The notes beneath the pieces were generated by a model. It was not told where the DNA came from. It was given only the letters and a program-made list of their open reading frames with translations, and did no database searches. This document shows positions 1 to 6,424 of a stretch of DNA of 13,545 bases, piece after piece. The position numbers and the translations under genes are program-made. Source of the DNA: JALSHZ01 sp964439815 (lineage in GTDB: Bacteria > Pseudomonadota > Gammaproteobacteria > UWMA-0217); contig CAYTPO010000270.1 in NCBI GenBank assembly GCA_964439815.1, positions 1-13,545 on the forward strand, given 5' to 3'. How positions within the stretch are numbered: position 1 is the stretch's first letter; every line of letters starts with the position of its first letter.

Positions 1-1239
1 CCGTTTCAGTTTGCTGCGGATCGCCCCGAGCCTTTCTGCAAGTTCACTCTCTTTCAGCCCGAATTGTGCTGCAAGTTCACCGGGCTCCATCACCTGCAAT
101 GGCAAAACCTCGGCATCTGCATCGTTGTAGCGGTTCATGGCCCAACCAACATTCACCAGATCCATCTCCTCATCCGACAGGTAGCGCCGCAGCTGCTTCT
201 GACTCCACAGGTAGTAGCCGCCTTCGACCCCCGCCTCGTCAACCGCCGACAGGCTGGCAATGAATGCGCCGCCTTTTGCCGTCATTTCTGCCTGCATGAA
301 GTCCAGTGTTTCCAGCGCAATCCTGCGATATTCCGGTTTATCAAATCTTTCTGCTGCCCGAAAATAGAGCAAGGCAAGCAGCGCATTGGTGTACAGCATC
401 TTTTCGTAGTGCGGCGTTTCCCAGTTGGGATCAACGGTATAGCGGAAAAAGCCACCACCCACCACATCATGCAACCCCTGTGAGGCCATGGTATCGAAGG
501 AGAGTTGCAGGAACTCCTCGACCTCCTCGCCATCACCCAGCTCCAGCAAGGCCCAGAGCTGCGGGATGGATGGAAACTTGGCGCGATTGCCAAAGCCTCC
601 CTTGAGCGTATCTGCCGTTTTCATCAATGCTTGAGGCAGTGCTTGCTGCCAGGCCGCCACTGGCTTGTCCTCGAGTATCCGATCCTCCAGCAAACGCTGC
701 CCCGCAAGCACTTCATCCACCTCCCGGGCGGCCTTTTCAAGCGCGTCACGTTCATGCTTCCAGCGCTCCTGAAGGCCTGTAACAATACGTTCGAAACGCC
801 CAGGCGGCGCATAGGTCAGCCCCATGATCGGATAGCCATCCGGCGTCAGGAAGACATTCATCGGCCAGCCACCACGACCGGTTGTCGCCTGGACAAAGGC
901 CATCAGCCGGTTATCCAGCGCGGGATTGAGTTCCCGATCCACCTTGATCGATACAAAGTCCCTGTTGAGGGCTGCGGCAATCCCGGTATCAGAAAACGAC
1001 TCCCGCTGCATGACATGACACCAGTGGCAGGCATAGTAACCAACCGACACGAAGATCAGCCTGTCTTCCTTGCGCGCCTTCTCCAGTGCGGCCTGATCCC
1101 AGTTACGCCAGTCGACCGGGTCATTGCCATGCAGGGCGAGATAGGGGGATGGGCTATGTGCCAGCGTATTGGCGGCATCCACGGGCCTCAGCGGCAAGGT
1201 CAGAATCATTGCCAGGATAAAGGTCTGCCATCTCTTCAT
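1..1239 (-). CDS. Exported DUF255 (YyaL/SPATA20-like) thioredoxin-domain protein, C-terminus cut by window edge
   Basis: The frame is open from ATG at 1239 to base 1, giving 413 residues without a stop, so the 3' end lies outside the window. Residues 1-22 look like a Sec signal peptide (basic MKR, hydrophobic core, PVDA before the mature part). A thioredoxin-like domain follows, with DPVDW at 40-44, the CHWCHVM motif (C71, C74) and GGWPMN at 123-128. The alpha-helical part then begins, with GGFGNRAKFPS near 214-224 and GGGFFRYTVD...PHYEKMLY at 261-283. These are hallmarks of the DUF255/YyaL family, which usually has 600-700 residues, so about a third is missing. The biochemical role of the family is poorly known; a CxxC thioredoxin fold joined to an (alpha/alpha)6-barrel suggests redox activity or sugar binding. 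A GGAG lies 8 bases before the ATG. Many relatives appear cytoplasmic, so an export signal is worth noting. Family assignment is firm, function is not. Confidence 0.9.
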   Translation of the reverse strand, partial: MKRWQTFILAMILTLPLRPVDAANTLAHSPSPYLALHGNDPVDWRNWDQAALEKARKEDRLIFVSVGYYACHWCHVMQRESFSDTGIAAALNRDFVSIKVDRELNPALDNRLMAFVQATTGRGGWPMNVFLTPDGYPIMGLTYAPPGRFERIVTGLQERWKHERDALEKAAREVDEVLAGQRLLEDRILEDKPVAAWQQALPQALMKTADTLKGGFGNRAKFPSIPQLWALLELGDGEEVEEFLQLSFDTMASQGLHDVVGGGFFRYTVDPNWETPHYEKMLYTNALLALLYFRAAERFDKPEYRRIALETLDFMQAEMTAKGGAFIASLSAVDEAGVEGGYYLWSQKQLRRYLSDEEMDLVNVGWAMNRYNDADAEVLPLQVMEPGELAAQFGLKESELAERLGAIRSKLKR

Positions 1240-1388
1240 GGGATCTGCTCCAGTGGTACCGTGCCGAATTTGGCCTACCGGTACCAGATAATTAAGGCGG
1301 TATTCATGGTTTGACATTACACTTGCGCCATACCCTGAAACGGTGGGTCGCAAGACAAGCAGAATGCGGCCTCAAGGAGAACGAAATC
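1240..1388. promoter_or_regulatory. Divergent promoter region with an inverted repeat
   Basis: This is the only non-coding space between two genes that diverge, so it should hold both promoters. On the plus strand a perfect TTGACA (-35-like) occurs at 1311-1316, but no good -10 hexamer follows at the usual distance. An inverted repeat, GGTACCG...CGGTACC, spans 1255-1285 and extends inward with GCC/GGC. It would fall in the untranslated leader of the DUF255 gene and could be an operator or an RNA hairpin. The presence of the repeat is observed; its role is inferred. Confidence 0.35.
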
Positions 1389-2123
1389 TTGTACATCACG
1401 GAAAAAGCCCCAATGCATCTGTCGGCCATCCTTCTGCTCGGACTGCTGCTGCCAGCCACAGTCCAGGCAGGGCTACCTCCTGCCTTTTCTGCTACCTATA
1501 CGGTTAGCAAGGCTGGACTGACGCTGGGAAATGTAAAAATATCGTTACGTTATGACAATGGGCGGTATCTCTACCAAAAGGAGACCGTCAGCAAGGGACT
1601 CCTGGCATTGTTCAGAAAGGACATCATCACCGAGATCAGCGAAGGCCGGATGGATGACGACGAGCTGACCATGGACAAATACCACTACCTGCATCAGAAC
1701 GGCCGCAAATCCCGGGAAAACACGATCAGGCTGGTAGCCCCGAACATGGTTGCCGAACACTACAAAGGCAAGGATTTCCGCTACAAGGTACCTGAACACA
1801 GCCTGGATCGCGCCTCGGTCGAGATTGCGCTGATGCGTGATGCATCATCAAAGGCGAAAATTCTGCAGTATCCGGTGGTGGAAAAGGGGCGGGTCAAACC
1901 TCTTGAATTCGTTTTCCTCGGGGAAACGACCAAGACAACACCCGCAGGCAAATTCGGCTGTATCGAATACCGCGTTGCACATCAGAGTTCAAAGCGCAGC
2001 ACGACACTCTGCGTTGCTCCCTCGCTGGATTATCTGCCGGTTACCGTCACCCATGTCGAGAAGGGAACTTCCTTCACCATGCATCTCAAGCAGTACAGGA
2101 TCAAGCCACACGGGCAGCGCTGA
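1389..2123 (+). CDS. Exported DUF3108 domain protein
   Basis: The protein has about 244 residues. An N-terminal hydrophobic stretch ending in LLPATVQA is a likely Sec signal peptide. The mature part starts near GLPPAFSATYTVSKAGLTLG and continues as a beta-rich domain with FGCIEYR and a YLPVTVTHVEKG segment near the C-terminus. This pattern fits the DUF3108 family of periplasmic or envelope proteins with no established function. Start choice: AAGGAGA at 1374-1380 lies 8 bases before an in-frame TTG at 1389, which gives a leader containing a lysine. ATG at 1413 is the alternative and begins directly at the hydrophobic core. The frame is also open back to TTG at 1311, but that codon is part of a promoter-like TTGACA. 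The gene converges on the response regulator gene with only 7 bases between stops and no obvious terminator hairpin. Family confidence is good; the start is uncertain. Confidence 0.82.
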   Translation: MYITEKAPMHLSAILLLGLLLPATVQAGLPPAFSATYTVSKAGLTLGNVKISLRYDNGRYLYQKETVSKGLLALFRKDIITEISEGRMDDDELTMDKYHYLHQNGRKSRENTIRLVAPNMVAEHYKGKDFRYKVPEHSLDRASVEIALMRDASSKAKILQYPVVEKGRVKPLEFVFLGETTKTTPAGKFGCIEYRVAHQSSKRSTTLCVAPSLDYLPVTVTHVEKGTSFTMHLKQYRIKPHGQR

Positions 2124-2130
2124 ACCGCTG

Positions 2131-2760
2131 CTATGAAACAACCCGTTGCTGCTCCTCAGTCAACACATTCCTGACCATTTGCGAGAGGTGCAGCAATGAG
2201 TCCGCATGCATCTTCTCCATCACCCGGGCACGGTGAAACTCGACGGTCTTGATGCTCACCCCCAGCTGGTGTGCAATCTCCTTGTTGGAATTGTCGTGAA
2301 TCACCAGATCCAGTACCTGTTTTTCCCTGGGTGTCAGATTGGAGACCCTTGCCTCGATGGCATCATAGGCCAGACGTTCATGACGGTATTGCTTGTCCAG
2401 CGCAATCCCGGCATTGACGCGCGCCAGGACATCATCGGTATTGAAGGGCTTCTCCAGAAAATCGAAGGCACCGGTCTTGATCGACCGTACGGCCAGAGAG
2501 ACATCACCATGGCCGGTGATAATGATGATGGGCAGGAAGAACTTTCGTACCGCCAGCTTTTCCAGCAACTTGATACCCCCCATCCCGGGCATTCTGATAT
2601 CGAGCAGCAGACAACCGACGCGGTAGGGAGAATAGGTCTTGAGGAAGGATTCAGCACTGGAGAATTCTTCCACCTCGAGTTCGGCTGATTCCAGCAGGTA
2701 GCGCAGGGAGTCCCGTACGGCGGCATCGTCATCGACGATGAATACGGTTGGATTGATCAT
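2131..2760 (-). CDS. FixJ/NarL-type response regulator (receiver plus LuxR-type HTH)
   Basis: This is a 209-residue two-domain transcription regulator. The receiver domain (about 4-120) has the acidic pocket D10-D12, the phosphoacceptor D54 in LLLDIRMPGMGG, T82 in IITGHGD and K104 in LEKPF. The RMPGMGG and ITGHGDV wording is typical of the FixJ branch. A LuxR/GerE helix-turn-helix follows at about 138-205, with LTPREKQVLDL and NKEIAHQLGVSIKTVEFHR. Phosphorylation by the adjacent kinase should promote dimerisation and DNA binding. The ATG overlaps the kinase stop as ATGA, so the two are probably translationally coupled and form a cognate pair. Target genes cannot be read from this window. All key residues are present, so the protein should be functional. 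Confidence 0.95.
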   Translation of the reverse strand: MINPTVFIVDDDAAVRDSLRYLLESAELEVEEFSSAESFLKTYSPYRVGCLLLDIRMPGMGGIKLLEKLAVRKFFLPIIIITGHGDVSLAVRSIKTGAFDFLEKPFNTDDVLARVNAGIALDKQYRHERLAYDAIEARVSNLTPREKQVLDLVIHDNSNKEIAHQLGVSIKTVEFHRARVMEKMHADSLLHLSQMVRNVLTEEQQRVVS

Positions 2761-4040
2761 TTATTTACCTCTGGCCTGAAGATGGGAAGCGTAAAACTGA
2801 ATTCCGCCCCACCCTGCTCATGATCATTGGCCATCAACTGGCCGCTGTGAGCTTCTATTATTGATCGGCAGATGGGCAGTCCCATTCCCATGCCTTCCTT
2901 TTTTGTCGTGATAAACTGGTTCCAGATATCGAGATCCGAAACTTGGGGTAAACCCGGGCCGTTATCCTTAACGCTGATTTTTACCACAGTCCCGTCGACT
3001 TGTTGCGTCGTGATATGAATGACGGGAATTTTTCCCGGCTCATTTCCCTCGGCAATCGACTCCTCTGCATTGCGAATCAGGTTCAGCAGAACCTGCTCGA
3101 TCTGCACTGCGTTGGCCAGAACCGCCGGCAGACCGGATGCCGTGTCAACATGAAATTCAGTGGTCTGCGAAAGTGACAATGTCTTCCAGAGATTGACGGC
3201 GTTGTAGATGATCTCGTTGATATCCTCAGGTGCAATGCGGCTATCGTCCTTGCGAAAGAAATAGCGAACCTCGTTCAGTGTATCGACCGCGCGATGAATC
3301 TGGCTTGCCATCCTCTCCAGCACATAGAGGAAATCGCTCTTGTCGCAACTGCTGTTGGCAATCCTGTTCTGACAGCCTTCGATATAGCTCTGAATTGCCG
3401 CCAACGGCTGGTTCAGCTCATGCGCCATACCGGATGCCATCTCTCCCAGCGTATTGGTACGCATGACCCGCGCAAGCTCGTTCTGTCGCTGCAGCAGCTG
3501 CTCCTGGGCCAGCTTCTGCTCGGTCTGATCTGTCAGGATCGAAAAGAAGCGCTGCTCGCCGTGCTCCTCGCCCGGGAACTTCACCAGCGTCACCTCCAGC
3601 CAGCGACGATTACCCCGTAGCGTCCGCAATTCGATCAGTCGTCTCGACTCCCTCGCCTGCTGCAACATGGCTTCGCATTTGATGATCTCCTCACGGCGAC
3701 CGCTGTACACCATGTCGGGCAAACGCTGACCAATCATTTCATCGACCGAATCAGCCTCCATGATATCGAGGCCAGCCTGGTTCACTTCGATGATCGTGCA
3801 ATTGTTGTCGCAGACATTGATCCACGCGGAATCTGAATCGAACAATACACGCCAGCGCTTGTCGTAGATTCTGGCAAGATTGCTGTTCAGATGGGTGATG
3901 AGCGTCGTTGCGGATTCGGCGGAGACCCCCTCGTCGGTAGCGAGCAGAGCCGCTTCAAGATCCTTTCGGCATCGTTGCAATGCCGCTTCGAGTTCCCGGA
4001 TGCGTGCCGGGTTGGAGTCTTCCTGATTCGAATCTGCCAT
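2757..4040 (-). CDS. Soluble PAS-domain sensor histidine kinase (FixL-like architecture)
   Basis: The 427-residue protein has no membrane segment or signal peptide and so is probably cytoplasmic. Residues 10-35 are a likely short coiled coil. A PAS domain covers about 60-175 (ending FFSILTDQTEQK), followed by a linker helix. The HisKA dimerisation helix carries the phosphoacceptor H207 in GMAHELNQPLAAI. The HATPase domain has N324 (N box, LIRNAEESI), DNGPGL at 359-364 and GMGMGL at 383-388. It is expected to autophosphorylate H207 and pass the phosphate to D54 of the FixJ-like regulator encoded directly downstream. The PAS region shows no histidine in the segment corresponding to the FixL haem ligand, so oxygen sensing through haem is doubtful. 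Cysteines C77, C81 and C122 lie in or near the PAS core. GAGG precedes the ATG. A 69-base gap separates the gene from the upstream deacetylase-like gene. The signal is unknown. Confidence 0.93.
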   Translation of the reverse strand: MADSNQEDSNPARIRELEAALQRCRKDLEAALLATDEGVSAESATTLITHLNSNLARIYDKRWRVLFDSDSAWINVCDNNCTIIEVNQAGLDIMEADSVDEMIGQRLPDMVYSGRREEIIKCEAMLQQARESRRLIELRTLRGNRRWLEVTLVKFPGEEHGEQRFFSILTDQTEQKLAQEQLLQRQNELARVMRTNTLGEMASGMAHELNQPLAAIQSYIEGCQNRIANSSCDKSDFLYVLERMASQIHRAVDTLNEVRYFFRKDDSRIAPEDINEIIYNAVNLWKTLSLSQTTEFHVDTASGLPAVLANAVQIEQVLLNLIRNAEESIAEGNEPGKIPVIHITTQQVDGTVVKISVKDNGPGLPQVSDLDIWNQFITTKKEGMGMGLPICRSIIEAHSGQLMANDHEQGGAEFSFTLPIFRPEVNK

Positions 4041-4109
4041 AAAACCTCTACCGTGAAAGCTCTCAAGGGGGTGTCGTCAACCCGAGTATCTTCGCTATTG
4101 CCATATTCT

Positions 4110-5045
4110 TCAGACAAGCGCCTCGACCACCGCAGTCCAGGCGGTGGCGATATTGGTGGCGTTGTAGCCTCCTCCACCGGTGACCAGCAGACGACCGCTG
4201 GCAAACTCCTCGGCGATTCTCCTGAGGCCTGTCGTGGCATGCTGGTGGGCCTGCCGCGTGAAGGCCAGGTGAGTCAACGGGTCGCCAGCCAGGCAGTCTG
4301 CGCCACACTGCAGAATGATGAACTCAGGCTTCATGTGGCGAAGAAACTGCTCCACCTGCTCCCAGGCTCGCAAAAAGTCGGCATCATCGGCTTTCTTGGG
4401 CATCGGCAGGTTCAGCTTGGTGCCTTCGGCGCCTGCACGTCCGGTTTCATCTGCATCACCGGTTCCGGGGTAGAGAAACTGCCCATCCTCGTGAATATCG
4501 GCAATGATGACACCGGGGTCGAACTCGAAGGCATAGAAGACGCCATCACCATGGTGCGCATCGATATCGACATAGGCGATGCGTTGCAGGCCATACCGTT
4601 GCCGCAGCACCTCGATGGCCACACCACAGTCGTTGAGCAGGCAGAATCCGGCTGCGCTACCCCGGCCACCGTGGTGCAAGCCGCCAATCGGCACGAAGGC
4701 GCGCTGGTAACGCCGATCCATCAGATCGTCCACCGCCCTGATGACGGTACCGACCACGGTGGAAGCCACCTCATAGGCACCCTGGAACACGGGTGTGTCA
4801 TTGTCGAAGTGCTCGATACCCTCGATACTGCGTCGCTTGATCTCGTCGAGAAAGTGCTGCTCGTGAAACAGCAGGATGTCATCATCGTTGGCCAGGTAGG
4901 CACCCTCTCGCGCCACCTGTGTATCCAGGCCTTCACTGACAAAACGCTCCATGAACGCCTTGTAGCGATAGGGGCCAAACGGATGGTCCGGACCAAAATG
5001 ATAGTCCGCCAGCCTCTTGCCGGCATAGACTGCCGCTTCTTTCAT
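4110..5045 (-). CDS. Histone deacetylase superfamily amidohydrolase (AcuC/acetylpolyamine-amidohydrolase type)
   Basis: The 311-residue protein contains the full zinc amidohydrolase signature of the arginase/deacetylase fold. The active-site histidine pair is H124-H125 in GGLHHGG. YVDIDAHHGDGV carries zinc ligands D162 and H164. The third ligand is D250 in LQCGADCLAGDPL, and the transition-state tyrosine is Y294 in TGGGGYN. Such enzymes remove acyl groups from lysine side chains (AcuC acting on acetyl-CoA synthetase) or from polyamines; the substrate cannot be assigned here. Length is within the usual bacterial range. The ATG overlaps the cmoM stop by 4 bases, implying co-transcription and translational coupling. 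The kinase/regulator pair follows 69 bases downstream on the same strand. No acetyl-CoA synthetase or acetyltransferase partner for AcuC is adjacent. Fold and chemistry are confident; the biological substrate is open. Confidence 0.92.
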   Translation of the reverse strand: MKEAAVYAGKRLADYHFGPDHPFGPYRYKAFMERFVSEGLDTQVAREGAYLANDDDILLFHEQHFLDEIKRRSIEGIEHFDNDTPVFQGAYEVASTVVGTVIRAVDDLMDRRYQRAFVPIGGLHHGGRGSAAGFCLLNDCGVAIEVLRQRYGLQRIAYVDIDAHHGDGVFYAFEFDPGVIIADIHEDGQFLYPGTGDADETGRAGAEGTKLNLPMPKKADDADFLRAWEQVEQFLRHMKPEFIILQCGADCLAGDPLTHLAFTRQAHQHATTGLRRIAEEFASGRLLVTGGGGYNATNIATAWTAVVEALV

Positions 5046-5824
5046 AGGGGTTTCCTGCTCAGTAAATGGAGATACCGCGCTGTCGAGCGGAAGGCTTCGA
5101 GGCGACTGACCTTCAACTCGGCTGCCAGCAGCTCTTCGTAGGAAAACTCGTCACGCCTCTTGGCCGTTATGTAATCATAAAAACAGCGTACACCGCTGTA
5201 ACACAGGGTCTCGTATTGCCATTGCGAAAACCAGGACAATACCTCCTGCGGATCCTGCGGGTTGGTGGGTGTCAGGCTGTTGCCCCAACCACCCAGATTG
5301 TCTGTCATCACCTTGTCGAAGCGGCCACGAATCAGATACAGCATCATCAGGCTGTTGCGATTGTAGAACAGCGTTGAGATTTTGCCGCCGGGCTTGAGCA
5401 GTTGCAACAACCCGTTCAGGGTTTCATGAGGTTCTGCCAACCATTCAAGTACCGCATGGCACAAGATCAGGTCGAATGTCCCCAGCGCCTGCGCATCGAG
5501 CGCCTGAATGGGCGCATGAATGAATTCAGCATCGGCGAGTGGTGCTTGCAGCCTGTACTGCTCACGCGCCCTTTCCACCATGGTTGCAGAGATGTCACAG
5601 TAGACGATCCGGTGGCCCATCGCAGCCAATGTTACCGAAAACTGACCGGCGCCACCGCCTGCATCGAGTACCCGTAGCGGTTGCTTCCCGGGAGTTGGCA
5701 GGCCCTCTTCCTGCAGATCCCGCTCCAGTACGGCCAGCCGCAGCCTGCCCTTGATACTGCCATAGATCTTGCTGTCCAGTTTGTCGGCAATATCATCAAA
5801 ATTTCGATCTTCTGTGGCCGCCAT
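5042..5824 (-). CDS. cmoM: tRNA 5-carboxymethoxyuridine methyltransferase CmoM
   Basis: The 260-residue class I SAM-dependent methyltransferase matches what I recall of E. coli CmoM (SmtA, about 261 residues) along its whole length. The N-terminus reads DRNFDDIADK...IYGSIKG, SAM motif I is LDAGGGAGQ at 53-61, the acidic residue after motif I is D77, and HAVLEW lies at 123-128. LKPGG...LFYN follows, with GVRCFYDYI near 211-219. CmoM methylates 5-carboxymethoxyuridine to its methyl ester at wobble position 34 of several tRNAs, after CmoA and CmoB, extending codon reading. Neither cmoA nor cmoB is in this window. The gene is first in the minus-strand cluster and diverges from the membrane-protein/channel operon. 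A TATAGT (-10-like, minus strand) occurs at 5869-5874. Confidence 0.93.
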   Translation of the reverse strand: MAATEDRNFDDIADKLDSKIYGSIKGRLRLAVLERDLQEEGLPTPGKQPLRVLDAGGGAGQFSVTLAAMGHRIVYCDISATMVERAREQYRLQAPLADAEFIHAPIQALDAQALGTFDLILCHAVLEWLAEPHETLNGLLQLLKPGGKISTLFYNRNSLMMLYLIRGRFDKVMTDNLGGWGNSLTPTNPQDPQEVLSWFSQWQYETLCYSGVRCFYDYITAKRRDEFSYEELLAAELKVSRLEAFRSTARYLHLLSRKPL

Positions 5825-6027
5825 GATTTTTTCCGCTGTCCCGAGGCCGGTTTTCCCGGCATTTGTGCACTATAGCCCTGTTGCCAACCAATATACCGTA
5901 GTCTGCTGCCACATTCAGAAAACCCGCTGAAGCCGGGAAGGATTCGGACAATGCCGAAACAGCCATCTACATCCATGTTGAAAAGGGATAAAATAGCGCG
6001 CAATTCACACTTTCCGGACAAATCCCG
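5825..6027. promoter_or_regulatory. Divergent intergenic region between cmoM and the channel operon
   Basis: About 200 bases separate two divergent transcription units, so promoters for both are expected here. On the plus strand TAAAAT at 5989-5994 is a plausible -10 box, with only a poor match for a -35 box 17 bases upstream. On the minus strand TATAGT at 5869-5874 is a plausible -10 for cmoM. A short hairpin, GCCGG...CCGGC at 5845-5859, lies in the cmoM leader. No riboswitch or known operator was recognised. Confidence 0.35.
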
Positions 6028-6411
6028 ATGGCTACCGAAAAAATTGTCTTCGCATTTTTCATTGTTCTTGCGCTCACGCTGAACTTCGGCTTTCTGATGG
6101 GTGATGTCGATAACCCGGCGCATCATAATGTCTACGAGCTGTTTGCCGCGATTGTGGTCAGCTTTATCGCAACTATTCTCAAGTTCGGGGATCGTACCCA
6201 TATCGGTGCCGTGTTCCTGGCAACCAGTCTGGTGGCCGACCTGCAGCTGATGAGTGCTGCCATTATCTGGGGACTGGCAGAGCACCTTACCGATACCGGC
6301 ATTTCCGGGGACACCATGGTGGTTGTGGTGTCACTCTCTGGCGGTGCCCTGCTGGCCAACATCACGTCGGTTGTGCTGCTGGTGGCTGAAACCCTGACAG
6401 CCCGCAGATAG
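6028..6411 (+). CDS. Small four-helix membrane protein (DUF6394-like)
   Basis: The 127-residue protein has four predicted membrane helices at roughly 5-25, 36-53, 58-84 and 97-121, joined by short loops. Conserved-looking motifs include LALTLNFGF, the DVDNPAHHNVYELFA loop, LKFGDRTHIGA, SLVADLQL and SLSGGALLANI. I associate this pattern with a small family called DUF6394, from memory and without a search. It lies 13 bases before the channel gene on the same strand, so the two almost certainly share a transcript, and it may be an accessory or assembly subunit of that channel. That role is inferred only from position. The ribosome-binding site before the ATG is weak. No catalytic residues are evident. 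Confidence 0.8.
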   Translation: MATEKIVFAFFIVLALTLNFGFLMGDVDNPAHHNVYELFAAIVVSFIATILKFGDRTHIGAVFLATSLVADLQLMSAAIIWGLAEHLTDTGISGDTMVVVVSLSGGALLANITSVVLLVAETLTARR

Positions 6412-6424
6412 CCAATAGTATTCC

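Noticed and set aside
505..1314. Plus-strand open frame of 269 codons.
   Set aside because: It lies opposite the DUF255 gene, whose translation carries conserved family motifs throughout.
3891..5141. Plus-strand open frame of 416 codons.
   Set aside because: It is the complement of two genes with full catalytic motifs (histidine kinase and deacetylase-like enzyme). Its own translation has no recognisable domain and spans their intergenic gap.
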